64,000 nucleotides of DNA, from positions 8,231-72,230 of the forward strand of contig DERN01000004.1 in NCBI GenBank assembly GCA_002360925.1. The letters run 5' to 3'. Shown here piece after piece: positions 46,101 through 54,424 of this stretch. This DNA comes from Flavobacteriaceae bacterium UBA3339 (lineage in GTDB: Bacteria; Bacteroidota; Bacteroidia; Flavobacteriales; Flavobacteriaceae). The notes under the pieces were generated by a model. The model worked only from the letters and a program-made list of their open reading frames with translations. It ran no database searches and was not told the origin of the DNA. How positions within the stretch are numbered: the stretch's first letter is position 1; each line of letters begins with the position of its first letter. The translations under genes were made by a program, and so were the position numbers.

Positions 46101-46753
46101 GCTTGCTGATTAAAGCCAAGAAGAATATAAATAAGATTATTGTGTTGGAAACTGAAGCTGAGAGTTTATCCCCTTCAGAAGAAGATTTAAAAGAAATCGT
46201 AAACACACAGGAACAGGCAACAGAAATTTTGAAAATTGTAACAGAAAGTATTGAATTAGGAGAGTTGAAGCCCTACTCTATTGAAAATATATATTCAACA
46301 GATACAGATGAGTCCAATTCTCGTGTAATACTGTGTTTTAGTTCTTCAAAATTTGAAAGAATGTTGACATTTTTAGATCAGAAGCAATATGATAAAATAT
46401 TAATAATCAATCCTAATAAAGAAGATTACAGAAGCCAACTGGCAAGGTTATCCACTAAAGTAATTCAGGATAAATATTCATCTCTTGAAACAGAAGTTAT
46501 TGATATAGATACCGATAACCAAAATGAAATTTTAAAAGTCATGACAGCTTTATACCAAAAATACTATTTACAAGAGGGATGTAATTTTGATATTGCATTG
46601 ACAGGATCTAAAATTCAAACCGTTTGTGCTAGTATTTTTGCAGGTTTAAATAAGATTAATAATAGTTGGTATATAAGTCCTAAAGAGTGGAAATCTAATG
46701 CGTTTTCTTCTGGAATTTCAGATACATTTATTTATTCTGTTAATGATTTTTAA
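43151..46753 (+). CDS. Zinc ribbon-kinase-STAND ATPase multidomain protein
   Basis: A 1200-residue protein. In order: a zinc ribbon (Cys6, Cys9, Cys23, Cys26); a Ser/Thr kinase-like domain with a Gly-rich loop SIARGFYGATY (~49-59), Lys74 in VLKII, catalytic loop HNDLHPGNILV (170-180) and an IDLNS in place of DFG (202-206); a P-loop ATPase with Walker A GMRGCGKT (342-349) and a Walker B-like YYLLDD (~516-521), similar to STAND/ORC-like NTPases; a long helical part; and a C-terminal alpha/beta domain (~900-1200; VLGIGFEDRTY, DIALTGSKIQTVCASIFAGL, YISPKEW). I cannot name the last with confidence; a Rossmann-like sensor is a guess. It probably works with the phosphorylase-like protein before it. 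Confidence 0.75.
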   Translation: MDKYCCFNCPQKDYSEKELYDKCPKCGMNYGFPLDFLPTEVNGFKLERSIARGFYGATYIATSKERIPKKRVLKIIPKGIYELFGKNFENECNQHSQLENEHIVEIHDYFDEDVDFNGTIIPCHVCILDYVDGSPLKKEMESDISIERLTQIVIDLLEILEVLKNNGKSHNDLHPGNILVSNLSQGTKRVDQIDNSVRLIVIDLNSTSDGTQSSETRLGDINWIGKSIQDLSKRFIERKEENQEELTDKESRILSHFENYGKLLSQKVISTRLPKFDDLIYDIKSTYRHVVDPWNETFTLKSFDYAYNAQSLKPNYVPAIFVDPDNKFFNESVKPGPLIIYGMRGCGKTILLLGLTFYSRISSSNSDEYSDRGSAGIIERIVNDGFIGLYINANKLLDVVGKKDEKIYKPLERIYLRFSLEALRTLRTLKKIEDNSVLDLYYEILTSEINSKVSNLDIPAISSDKELEDILIKKINLLEKNEGNEISISTAAPATFEDLSTAITNCSPILLNHKIYYLLDDVSTRYLNQENIIQIISTFIFQSSKCAFKITTEAQTLNAILFSPGNQEKTRIGRDLQTFDLGNLVNEQIRNNKNFVVDILEKRNKLISKDSNGYPHPGNLLGDISLKEIAFNITQTGANKKNKKQFYHGVTMLSKVCVGDIGDIIHIYNLMLEEYKKSPHTPLKVELQNRVYQNVSANKLFDLDRNKNDLKDFALTFAKASYKLLMESKDSERLRQYNSIYVKITSGDQEFQIDKLRSLVDAGIFIYDGSPQAPRTTGNDTNPLLQFKLAFRKLLGLTNFIGISHSDRFELSGPELETWLRNPQEGESILLKNKIIEDGDSDEASYGFNEVNRNTGSQADLDFTVSKPENKEIENFFISENQIIMSKSPFKDSLINDCKQYVLGIGFEDRTYESLNKIINNPNISKIYAIRHKLEEGRYNDIKQILDQSNKDILILDIDEIEKIDYSLKTIIDVSGLSKSMIFRLLIKAKKNINKIIVLETEAESLSPSEEDLKEIVNTQEQATEILKIVTESIELGELKPYSIENIYSTDTDESNSRVILCFSSSKFERMLTFLDQKQYDKILIINPNKEDYRSQLARLSTKVIQDKYSSLETEVIDIDTDNQNEILKVMTALYQKYYLQEGCNFDIALTGSKIQTVCASIFAGLNKINNSWYISPKEWKSNAFSSGISDTFIYSVNDF

Positions 46754-46760
46754 TACGGAT

Positions 46761-46851
46761 CTATTTATCAACATTAAGATTTTCTACGTATTTCATAATG
46801 TCTAACCGTTCCAAATCTTCCAAAAAATGTTTCGAGATTTGTTCGGGTTCG
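46761..46851 (-). other. Element-encoded extension of the recombinase frame in the excised form
   Basis: Reading the minus strand through the joined ends (GCTACTAAA core), the recombinase frame would leave VA and continue for about 29 more codons (EPEQISKHFLEDLERLDIMK, and so on) to a TAG at 46761-46763. In the integrated state this stretch has no start codon. The predicted tail is helical and charged. It depends on my placing of the att core. Confidence 0.45.
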
Positions 46852-46860
46852 GCTACTAAA
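46852..46860. other. attR: right attachment core of the element
   Basis: GCTACTAAA matches attL at 27249-27257. The next bases form a terminator hairpin that fits directly behind tRNA-fMet, which suggests the pre-integration order tRNA-fMet, terminator, clpX. Confidence 0.62.
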
Positions 46861-46887
46861 AAAGAATCAAGAAATTGATTCTTTTTT
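46858..46887. terminator. Terminator, probably the original end of the tRNA-fMet transcript
   Basis: A perfect stem AAAAAAGAATCAA / TTGATTCTTTTTT closed by a GAAA tetraloop, displaced from the tRNA by the element. Confidence 0.75.
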
Positions 46888-46901
46888 TATTTTAAGAAAA
46901 C

Positions 46902-46928
46902 AAAAACCTCCCATTCAGGAGGTTTTTT
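46902..46928 (-). terminator. Terminator of clpPX
   Basis: Stem AAACCTCC / GGAGGTTT around a 6-base loop, with A and T runs on both sides; it follows clpX directly and can act on both strands. Confidence 0.85.
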
Positions 46929-46932
46929 AATT

Positions 46933-48162
46933 TTATACCGTTAAAGCTAAACGTTTCATTAAGTTTTTATCTAGAGCGTGTTTTACGAATTCTTTATCGA
47001 CTTCTAGTTCTGTAGTATCAGAACCAGGTAAATCGTACATAGGATCGGTTAAAACAGCTTCGCATAACGAACGTAATCCACGCGCTCCTAATTTATATTC
47101 TAACGCTTTATCTACAATATACCACAAAGCATCTTCGGTAAATGTTAGCGTTACGCCATCCATTTCGAAAAGTTTTTGATACTGCTTAACCAAAGCGTTT
47201 TTAGGTTCGGTTAAAATAGAACGTAATGTTTCACGATCTAAAGGATCCATGTGTGTTAAAACAGGTAAACGTCCGATTATTTCGGGAATCAATCCAAAAT
47301 CTTTTAAATCTTTCGGAATGATATATTGCAATAAATTGCTTTTATCAGCTTTTCCGTTTTCTTTAGAAGACCCGAAACCAACTGCATGGAAATTTAAACG
47401 TTTTGTAATAATTCGTTCAATTCCATCAAAAGCTCCGCCCGCAATAAATAAAATATTCTGAGTATTTACTTCAATGAATTTTTGATCGGGATGTTTTCTT
47501 CCTCCTTTTGGCGGAACATTCACAATCGATCCTTCTAAAAGCTTCAATAAAGCTTGCTGAACTCCTTCTCCACTCACATCGCGAGTAATTGAAGGATTAT
47601 CACTTTTACGCGCAATCTTATCAATCTCATCAATAAAAATGATTCCTCTTTCTGCTTTTTCAACATCATAATCGGCTGCTTGAAGTAATTTTGTCAAAAT
47701 TCCTTCTACATCTTCTCCAACATACCCTGCTTCTGTTAAAACTGTAGCATCAACAATTGCCAACGGAACATTTAACATACGCGCAATAGTTTTTGCAACC
47801 AATGTTTTTCCTGTACCGGTTTGACCAACTACAATAATATTACTTTTTTCGATTTCTACATCGTTTTTAGCATTTTGCTGTAATAAACGCTTGTAGTGAT
47901 TGTAAACCGCAACCGAAAGTACTTTTTTGGTTTGTTCCTGACCAATTACATATTGATCTAAAAACGCTCTGATTTCCATTGGTTTTTTTAACAAAACCTC
48001 ATCAGACAATCCTGATCCTCCTTGCGACTTTAATTCTTCTAAAACAATTCCGTGCGCTTGTTCCACACAACGATCACAAATATGCGCATCAATTCCTGCT
48101 ATTAAAATATTTGTTTCGGCTTTAGGACGTCCGCAAAAAGAACAGTCAAATCCTTCGTTCAT
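46933..48162 (-). CDS. clpX: ATP-dependent Clp protease ATP-binding subunit ClpX
   Basis: A 409-residue AAA+ unfoldase that feeds proteins to ClpP. The N-terminal Cys4 zinc domain is visible (CSFCGRPK .. HICDRCV), then Walker A GQTGTGKT, Walker [10 protein letters not shown], and the pore-loop region [10 protein letters not shown]. The C-terminal GARGLR is the sensor-2 arginine. Length is typical. clpP lies 15 bases upstream in the same direction. Confidence 0.97.
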   Translation of the reverse strand: MNEGFDCSFCGRPKAETNILIAGIDAHICDRCVEQAHGIVLEELKSQGGSGLSDEVLLKKPMEIRAFLDQYVIGQEQTKKVLSVAVYNHYKRLLQQNAKNDVEIEKSNIIVVGQTGTGKTLVAKTIARMLNVPLAIVDATVLTEAGYVGEDVEGILTKLLQAADYDVEKAERGIIFIDEIDKIARKSDNPSITRDVSGEGVQQALLKLLEGSIVNVPPKGGRKHPDQKFIEVNTQNILFIAGGAFDGIERIITKRLNFHAVGFGSSKENGKADKSNLLQYIIPKDLKDFGLIPEIIGRLPVLTHMDPLDRETLRSILTEPKNALVKQYQKLFEMDGVTLTFTEDALWYIVDKALEYKLGARGLRSLCEAVLTDPMYDLPGSDTTELEVDKEFVKHALDKNLMKRLALTV

Positions 48163-48177
48163 CTTTTTTCTCTTAAA

Positions 48178-48837
48178 CTATTCTCTAACTAAAACTTCAT
48201 CAATCATTCCGTATTCTTTCGCTTCATCGGCACGCATCCAATAATCGCGTTCAGAATCTTTATAAACCTTATCGTAAGGCTGTTTAGAATGTTTAGCAAT
48301 GATTTGATATAATTCTTCTTTTAACTTCAACATTTCTTTCAAGTTGATTTCCATATCGGTTGCAACTCCTTGCGCGCCACCAGAAGGCTGATGAATCATA
48401 ACGCGAGAATGCGGAAGCGCAGAACGTTTTCCGTCGGCTCCAGCGCATAACAAAACGGCTCCCATCGAAGCTGCCATTCCTGTACAAATTGTCGCAACGT
48501 CTGGTTTCACAAACTGCATTGTATCATAAATCCCAAGACCTGCATAAACGCTTCCGCCCGGAGAATTGATGTAAATTGAAATATCTTTAGAAGCATCTAC
48601 ACTTTCTAAAAACAATAATTGTGCTTGAATGATGTTAGCAACATAATCATCAACTCCTGTTCCTAAAAAGATGATTCGATCCATCATTAAACGAGAAAAA
48701 ACGTCCATAGATGCAATATTCATTGGGCGCTCTTCGATAATATAAGGTGTCATGCTTGCAACCATTTTGTCGTAATAAAGACTGTTTACACCTTGATGTT
48801 TGGTTGCGTATTTTTTAAATTCTTTTCCGTAATCCAT
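48178..48837 (-). CDS. clpP: ATP-dependent Clp protease proteolytic subunit ClpP
   Basis: A 219-residue serine protease of the ClpXP complex. The catalytic Ser is in [11 protein letters not shown], the His in [12 protein letters not shown], and the Asp near the DSERDYWM segment. Length is typical with a short N-terminal extension. It sits between tig and clpX, the common tig-clpP-clpX order; a terminator separates it from tig. Confidence 0.97.
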   Translation of the reverse strand: MDYGKEFKKYATKHQGVNSLYYDKMVASMTPYIIEERPMNIASMDVFSRLMMDRIIFLGTGVDDYVANIIQAQLLFLESVDASKDISIYINSPGGSVYAGLGIYDTMQFVKPDVATICTGMAASMGAVLLCAGADGKRSALPHSRVMIHQPSGGAQGVATDMEINLKEMLKLKEELYQIIAKHSKQPYDKVYKDSERDYWMRADEAKEYGMIDEVLVRE

Positions 48838-48861
48838 AAAATTTTCTTCTAATAATTTATT

Positions 48862-48895
48862 AAAAAAACAAGCGTCGAACCTAACGTTCGACGCT
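48862..48895 (-). terminator. Terminator between tig and clpP
   Basis: Stem AGCGTCGAAC (48871-48880) / GTTCGACGCT (48886-48895) followed by T-rich sequence on the minus strand. Confidence 0.82.
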
Positions 48896-48921
48896 CAAAT
48901 ATACTCAATATTTTGCAGAAA

Positions 48922-50244
48922 TTATTCTCCGTAAACTTCTTTAACGAAATCTTTGTAATTAACTTCTTTTGTTTGCGCATTTACTTTTTCTCCAAACAAT
49001 TTGATCATTTTATCGTTCATTAATTGCTCAGAAATACGTTTTACTTCTTCTTGATTAGATAACACGCGAGAAACAATGTTTGTAACATCATCTTCCGATG
49101 GCTCTAACTGACCAAATTGTGCCATTTGATCTTTGATTAATCCTGAAGTGTAATCTTTAATCTCATCGAACGTAATTTGCATTTCGTTATCTGTGATGAT
49201 TTTCCCTTCGATTAATTGGTAACGTAAACCATTTTCTGATTTTGCGTACTCTTCTTCAGCTTGTTCAGATGTTAACTGCGTTTCGCCAACAGTTTGTAAC
49301 CATTTTACTAAAAATTCTTTCGGTAAATCGAACGTTGTTTTTTCAACTAAAGTTTCCACTACATCGTTCATGAATTTTTGTTCAGCTTGTTGAGCGAATT
49401 GTTTTTCAGCATCTTCTTTAATGCGGTTTCTTAATTCTTCTTCTGAAGTTACTTTTCCTTCTCCGAATAATTTATCGAAAAACTCTTGGTTTAATTCTGC
49501 TTTTTCTTGTGTAGAAACTTCTTCTATTGTAAAAGAAACCTCAACGTCTAATCCGTGAACTTTATCGTGATCTACGTTTAAAACGTTCATTAATTTATGC
49601 TCGTCTTCGAATAAACCTTTTGTAGAAATTACAACAACATCTCCTACTTTTTTACCGATAAATTTCTTTTGATTTGTTTTAGTGCGGATATCCGAAACGT
49701 TGATTGTTGTTTCGTTCGAAATCCCTTCTTCTTCGTTTGAAACTTTCACACGAATATCGTCACCTTCTTCAGATTTTTCTTTAGAAACTAATTTACCATA
49801 TTGTTTTTGAATGTATTCAACCTGTTCGTTGATCATTTCGTCATCTGCAACAATTTGGTATTTTGTTAAGTCTTTTCCTGCAGCTAAATCTACTGTAAAT
49901 TCAGGAGCTAAACCTAATTCAAAATCGAAACTTAATGTATCTGCATCCCAATCGATATCTTTTGCAACAGGAATTGGATTTCCTAATATATCGATTTTTT
50001 CATCATTTAAATAGTTACTTAAATTATCTTGTAATAATTTGTTTACTTCTTCAAATAGTACTGCCTGTCCGTATTGTTTTTTCACTAACGACATTGGCAC
50101 CTGACCTTTTCTAAATCCAGGAATACTTGCGTTCTTTTTATAATCTTTAAGAACGTTTTCTACTTTTCCTTCAAAGTCTGCTTTTACTAAATCAATCGTA
50201 ATAACAGCGTTTAACGCATCTACATTATTTCTTGTGATATTCAT
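48922..50244 (-). CDS. tig: Trigger factor
   Basis: A 440-residue ribosome-bound chaperone. The N-terminal ribosome-binding signature is visible (SIPGFRKGQVPMSLVKKQYG, equal to the GFRxGKxP box). A middle FKBP-like domain is degenerate (SEEGDDIRVKVSNEEEG onward), as in many Bacteroidota, and the C-terminal helical arms fill ~260-440. Upstream of clpPX in the usual order. Confidence 0.93.
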   Translation of the reverse strand: MNITRNNVDALNAVITIDLVKADFEGKVENVLKDYKKNASIPGFRKGQVPMSLVKKQYGQAVLFEEVNKLLQDNLSNYLNDEKIDILGNPIPVAKDIDWDADTLSFDFELGLAPEFTVDLAAGKDLTKYQIVADDEMINEQVEYIQKQYGKLVSKEKSEEGDDIRVKVSNEEEGISNETTINVSDIRTKTNQKKFIGKKVGDVVVISTKGLFEDEHKLMNVLNVDHDKVHGLDVEVSFTIEEVSTQEKAELNQEFFDKLFGEGKVTSEEELRNRIKEDAEKQFAQQAEQKFMNDVVETLVEKTTFDLPKEFLVKWLQTVGETQLTSEQAEEEYAKSENGLRYQLIEGKIITDNEMQITFDEIKDYTSGLIKDQMAQFGQLEPSEDDVTNIVSRVLSNQEEVKRISEQLMNDKMIKLFGEKVNAQTKEVNYKDFVKEVYGE

Positions 50245-50268
50245 TGTAATTTTGTTTTCTAACTAAAA

Positions 50269-50303
50269 TTGGCTTGCAAAAATACATTATTTTTACAAGC
50301 CAA
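50269..50303 (-). promoter_or_regulatory. tig promoter inside a terminator-like hairpin
   Basis: TTGGCTTG..CAAGCCAA arms enclose TATTTTTG on the minus strand (50277-50284), a -7 box that lies 33 bases before the tig ATG. The hairpin probably ends the upstream gene at 50346. Confidence 0.55.
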
Positions 50304-50345
50304 TCAAATTTTTAAATAACTGAATCTTAATTATTAGTAAAATAT

Positions 50346-50687
50346 TTAGTCATTTGCTGTTAAACTTCCTACAATTGATTGCACAATCGATAAAACCAAG
50401 CTGAATAACAATGCAGACCAAAAGCCATCGACATGAAATCCGCCTACCATTTTACTACATAATAAAATAATTAATGCATTGATTACAAAAAGAAACAATC
50501 CTAATGTTAAAATGGTTATTGGAATAGAAATGATTTGTAGAATTGGTTTGACTAAAAAATTAAGTACAGCTAAAACAATTACCACAATAATAGACGATCC
50601 GAAACCATCTACACTTACTCCTGGAAGGAAATTTGAAAGTAAAAACACAATAAGTGCCGTTACCAATAAATTAATTAATATTTTCAT
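50346..50687 (-). CDS. Phage holin family 4-like small membrane protein
   Basis: A 113-residue protein with four hydrophobic segments and the family pattern LLVTALIVFLLSNFLPGVSVDGF near the start, plus ILQIISIPITILTLGLFLFVINAL. It belongs to the pfam04020-type (Phage_holin_4_2) family, which is widespread on chromosomes and not evidence of a prophage. Function unknown. 16 bases after the lipase-like gene's stop in the direction of transcription. Confidence 0.82.
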   Translation of the reverse strand: MKILINLLVTALIVFLLSNFLPGVSVDGFGSSIIVVIVLAVLNFLVKPILQIISIPITILTLGLFLFVINALIILLCSKMVGGFHVDGFWSALLFSLVLSIVQSIVGSLTAND

Positions 50688-50703
50688 AGCTTATATTTAT
50701 AAA

Positions 50704-52260
50704 TTAATTTGTTGCTTTTATTGTAACGCCCGGATAATTACCTGGAACTAATAAAGGTAAATGCGCTTTATAATGTTTATTGATTACTTTTACGACTTCG
50801 TTAGCTACAAATGCATATCCGCGAGGATTTGGATGAACTCCGTCTAAAGAAAACAATACACGATTCATGTTTCCAGTTCCTTTAAAATAATCGGCTGTAT
50901 AATACTGACCGTCTTCTAAACGAATTCCTGAAACTAAATGTGACATAATAACATTCATATCAGCAATTGGTAATTGTTTTTCGAATCCCATTGCGCGAAT
51001 TACATCGTTGAATTTATCTGTTGCAACTTTAATTTCATTTTGCTCAAACGGTATTAAAACATATTTATCTTCTAAAGGGAATGTAACTCCGATTTTATCG
51101 AAAGGCTCAGGTAAAGTTCCTTTTGTTCCAATAACAGATTTTGCTCCTAAAACAATTAAATCATCTTTTGTAGCATGACGCGCTTGACCAAAAACAGCAC
51201 CAATAACAGCCGCTTGCTGCGCCGGAATACCGTTCGCAGTTAAAGCTGCAGTTAAAGTAGTAGAAACGTCAGTTAAGGTTTCATCTTTAATCAACAGAGG
51301 GTTTTCTTTCGTTGTTGAGAACAACTGAATTCGATCTCCTTGTCCAATAGCTGTTAATATTTGTTTTACAGGCCCTAACAATTGTTGGTTTAATTGATTT
51401 ATTACAGCCTCACCTCCTAATGCTTCTGTAGTTAAAGGATTATAAGGAACTGTTGTAAAATGTGGAATAGAAGTCACATACGGAACAGTAGCTAAAACTC
51501 CTTTTGCTCCTTTACTAGTTAAAGTGTTCACAATAGTTCTGTAAACTTGCTCAAAAACCATAGGATCGGTAATATCATTACTCCCGTAAGTTTTAGGATT
51601 AAAATTTCCTGCTTGATTTACACCTGTTCCTCCAGACAATGCATAAGCCAAAACGTCGTTAGATCCAATCCAGTTTGTAAAAAACGTAGGATTCAAAGAC
51701 ATTGCATCGGCTAAAACGGTTGTATTTGGAGAAGTAGCGTGACGAACAAAATATGGATTTGCCAGTCCTGCTGTTACACCTGCTAAATTACCATAACCTT
51801 CGGCAAGTAAGTGAAACGATTTAGCTCCGGGAACTCCCATATTATTATAAGCTTTAGCTTGTAATTTACTAACTTCGATTGTAGGCGTTCCTTTTAAATT
51901 TTCAGGTCCACCTGTTTTCATATTGATGATCATACGAGTATCTCCTACTTTATTTCCCATCATCAACAAACCTCCTAAATCGTTTGTGTCATCATCATAC
52001 GAAGGTTGTGTAAAAGCTCCTCCACCCACAATTGCAAATTGTTTTGACAATAAATTCGGAAACGAATATTGTTGTCCTGAACGATACATAGTTCCGTCCA
52101 TATATCCAGAAGTTAGTGAATTTCCAATTGCAACATATGTAGTAAAATCGGCTTCGCCTTTTGAATAACTTTCGTTGTTTACTTCGTTTTCAAACTCTGG
52201 TTCACAAGCAACAAAACTAAATGCAAATGCTGCTAATAATATTGATTGATATTTTTTCAT
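50704..52260 (-). CDS. GDSL/SGNH-family lipoprotein hydrolase
   Basis: About 518 residues from MKKYQSILLAAFAFSFVAC, a lipoprotein signal (Cys19); three upstream codons are in frame. The SGNH blocks are visible: Block I with the nucleophile in YVAIGNSLTSGYM, the Asn/Asp block GSNDVLAYAL and block V DGVHPNPRGYAFVANEV (Asp and His). Longer than typical SGNH enzymes, as in outer membrane lipoproteins of flavobacteria. It is transcribed with the FadL-like porin 9 bases upstream, suggesting lipid or fatty acid use. Confidence 0.87.
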   Translation of the reverse strand: MKKYQSILLAAFAFSFVACEPEFENEVNNESYSKGEADFTTYVAIGNSLTSGYMDGTMYRSGQQYSFPNLLSKQFAIVGGGAFTQPSYDDDTNDLGGLLMMGNKVGDTRMIINMKTGGPENLKGTPTIEVSKLQAKAYNNMGVPGAKSFHLLAEGYGNLAGVTAGLANPYFVRHATSPNTTVLADAMSLNPTFFTNWIGSNDVLAYALSGGTGVNQAGNFNPKTYGSNDITDPMVFEQVYRTIVNTLTSKGAKGVLATVPYVTSIPHFTTVPYNPLTTEALGGEAVINQLNQQLLGPVKQILTAIGQGDRIQLFSTTKENPLLIKDETLTDVSTTLTAALTANGIPAQQAAVIGAVFGQARHATKDDLIVLGAKSVIGTKGTLPEPFDKIGVTFPLEDKYVLIPFEQNEIKVATDKFNDVIRAMGFEKQLPIADMNVIMSHLVSGIRLEDGQYYTADYFKGTGNMNRVLFSLDGVHPNPRGYAFVANEVVKVINKHYKAHLPLLVPGNYPGVTIKATN

Positions 52261-52269
52261 GACAAACAA

Positions 52270-53520
52270 TTAAAAGTTATACGACAAGCCTAAACCAAGT
52301 GAATAAGCTCCTGAACGATAATCTCCACCAAAAGAAACATGCGCACCATCTTCGATATAATGATCATAAGAATTGGTTGTTTCTTTGAAATGAAGCATTG
52401 AAGCAGCAAAATCTACTCCTAATTTCGGAGTTATTTTATAAGTAAATCCTAAAGTTCCTGCGATTGCATCGTTACGCGGAGTTTCTGGCGCAAAATATCC
52501 GTCTTGAACCGGACTCATATCGTAATATCCTCCAACACGAGCAGAGAATTTTTCAGAAGGTTCGAACTGTGCTCCAATACGAATTGTTCCTGAGTTTTTA
52601 TAATTACGAGGATTTACTGAAGTTCCTACTAAAGGATTATCGAATTCGATTACTAAATTATCATACGCATTCCAGAAAGTATGGTTATAATCGGTAGCAA
52701 CCATCCATTTTTTATTGATTTGATAAGAGAACCCGATTGTTAATTCGGCAGGAAGCGGCATTGTTGCATTGATCTTTCCATTTGGATAAGCATCTTTTAA
52801 GAAAGAAGGCATATCGTGGAAAAGCGCATCTCCTCCTTCTGCTTTCATGTCGATTTTAGAACGATAATTCACACCAAAAGTAACATAATCGTCTAATTTT
52901 GCAGTAACTCCTAAGTTATATCCCCAAGCGCTTACACCTTTAGCATCAACCGTAACGTCTGATCTGTTTCCTTGTTCATCAACCATGCTTCTCGAAAGGT
53001 TTCTATTAAACGTAACACCTCCATTTACATAAATTAATCCAGCACCAACACTTATATTATCGGTTACTTTATAAGAAAATGTCGGTTGAATAAAGAAAGC
53101 CTTTAAATCGATATTGTTTACCAAATGTGAACCCGCCCAATCTTGATCCCATTCAACAGCACTTCCGTAAGGTGTGTAAACTGCTAAACCAATCGAAAAT
53201 CGATCTGAAGCTTGGTAATTTCCGTAAAAATATAAAGGAGTTCCTACGTTTCTGGTACTACTTGACCAGTTATAAAGTGAGTTTTGAAATTTTACATCTG
53301 AAACGAGTGCTGTAGCTCCGGCAGAAAAACTCCATTTACTATCTAAAAAAGTTCCACTTGCAGGGTTAAAAAACAAACTCTCTGCATTTTGACCAATCAC
53401 AGCCACTCCTGTATGCCCCATTGCTAACTGACGTTGACCTTGCATACTGATTCTGTAACCACCAGCAAAGGAATTTGTAGCTAATAAAGACAATAAAGAA
53501 ATAGATAATATTTTCTTCAT
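52270..53520 (-). CDS. OmpP1/FadL-family outer membrane transport protein
   Basis: A 416-residue outer membrane barrel with a signal peptide (MKKILSISLLSLLATNSFAGG). The family signature GGYRISMQGQRQLAMGHTGVA and the FFNPAS motif near residues 50-60 are present, followed by alternating aromatic strands and a C-terminal LGLGLSYNF. FadL proteins move hydrophobic molecules such as fatty acids through the outer membrane. It is upstream of the GDSL lipoprotein, with 9 bases between. Confidence 0.93.
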   Translation of the reverse strand: MKKILSISLLSLLATNSFAGGYRISMQGQRQLAMGHTGVAVIGQNAESLFFNPASGTFLDSKWSFSAGATALVSDVKFQNSLYNWSSSTRNVGTPLYFYGNYQASDRFSIGLAVYTPYGSAVEWDQDWAGSHLVNNIDLKAFFIQPTFSYKVTDNISVGAGLIYVNGGVTFNRNLSRSMVDEQGNRSDVTVDAKGVSAWGYNLGVTAKLDDYVTFGVNYRSKIDMKAEGGDALFHDMPSFLKDAYPNGKINATMPLPAELTIGFSYQINKKWMVATDYNHTFWNAYDNLVIEFDNPLVGTSVNPRNYKNSGTIRIGAQFEPSEKFSARVGGYYDMSPVQDGYFAPETPRNDAIAGTLGFTYKITPKLGVDFAASMLHFKETTNSYDHYIEDGAHVSFGGDYRSGAYSLGLGLSYNF

Positions 53521-53633
53521 AGTTCAAGCTTTTGTTTAATGTTAGTATATTTCAAATATAGCACATTTTACAAAAGCTTAAGACTTATAGAAGAAAAATT
53601 ATGTTTTTATTAATTATTTGTTAAAACAAACTC

Positions 53634-53667
53634 TTTTAAAATAATATGCATGCATATTATTTTAAAA
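53634..53667. repeat. Perfect 34-bp palindrome
   Basis: The 17-base arm TTTTAAAATAATATGCA is followed with no loop by its exact reverse complement. It overlaps the stop codon of the alpha/beta hydrolase gene. The central ATGCATGCAT also occurs at ~11228-11237. Confidence 0.7.
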
Positions 53668-54424
53668 ATGCTGTTGATTTTTCAAGAAATTCAGTCGGAT
53701 TATCGGCATGTAACCAATGTCCGGCTTTACTTACTGTTTCGATTTTAGCATTCGGGAAATGTTTTTTAATCAGCTCTTCATCGCTTTCTTGAATGTAATT
53801 TGACAAAGCTCCTTTTAAAAACAAAGTAGGTTTATCGTAAAACGCTTCTGGTTCTAAAGCTTGCCCTATTGCTTCATCATCATTATTAAAAGCTTCTAAA
53901 TTAAAACGGAAACCTAATTGTGTTGGTGTAACTCGGTAAACATTTTTCATTAAAAATTGAACAACTCCGGCTTCTGAAACAAATTGCTCGATTCTTTTTT
54001 GAACTTCTTCTCGAGAAGGGTTTGTAGAAAAATCGACCGCATTTAAAGCTTGCATTACATCTTGATGATGCGGTGCGTAAGCTCTTGGCGACATATCGGC
54101 AATAATCAATTTTGAAACTAATGAAGAATGTTCGGTAGCCAACTTCATCGCAATTTTTCCGCCCATTGAATGACCAATTACAACAATATCTTTTAAATGA
54201 TTGGCTTCGCAATAAGCTACAACATCCCGAACCATGACATCGTAATTAAATTCCATAGAATGAAAACTGCGCCCATGATTACGCATATCCAACAAATGAA
54301 CTTCGTAACCTAATTCGGCAAATTTAGTTCCTAATGTTTTCCAATTGTCACTCATTCCTAAAAAACCATGAATAATGACCATAGGTTTTCCCGAACCTTC
54401 TACTTTTGCGTAAACTAATTCCAT
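53657..54424 (-). CDS. Alpha/beta hydrolase (YbfF-like esterase)
   Basis: A 255-residue soluble hydrolase. The oxyanion segment is VIHGFLGMSDNWKTLG, the nucleophile elbow is GHSMGGKIAM, and the late His is in KAGHWLHADNP. It resembles the YbfF/acyl-CoA-esterase family. Its start codon overlaps the stop of pdxJ by one base, so it is coupled to pdxJ. The substrate is not known. Confidence 0.88.
   Translation of the reverse strand: MELVYAKVEGSGKPMVIIHGFLGMSDNWKTLGTKFAELGYEVHLLDMRNHGRSFHSMEFNYDVMVRDVVAYCEANHLKDIVVIGHSMGGKIAMKLATEHSSLVSKLIIADMSPRAYAPHHQDVMQALNAVDFSTNPSREEVQKRIEQFVSEAGVVQFLMKNVYRVTPTQLGFRFNLEAFNNDDEAIGQALEPEAFYDKPTLFLKGALSNYIQESDEELIKKHFPNAKIETVSKAGHWLHADNPTEFLEKSTAFLK

Noticed and set aside
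46830..46860. A longer direct repeat with the tRNA 3' end (TTCGAG..GTTC..CTACTAAA)
   Set aside because: Only the last 9 bases match without gaps; the rest matches in short pieces with gaps and could be chance.
50346..50687. Holin as a sign of a prophage
   Set aside because: The pfam04020-type family is common in bacterial chromosomes, and no phage genes are nearby.
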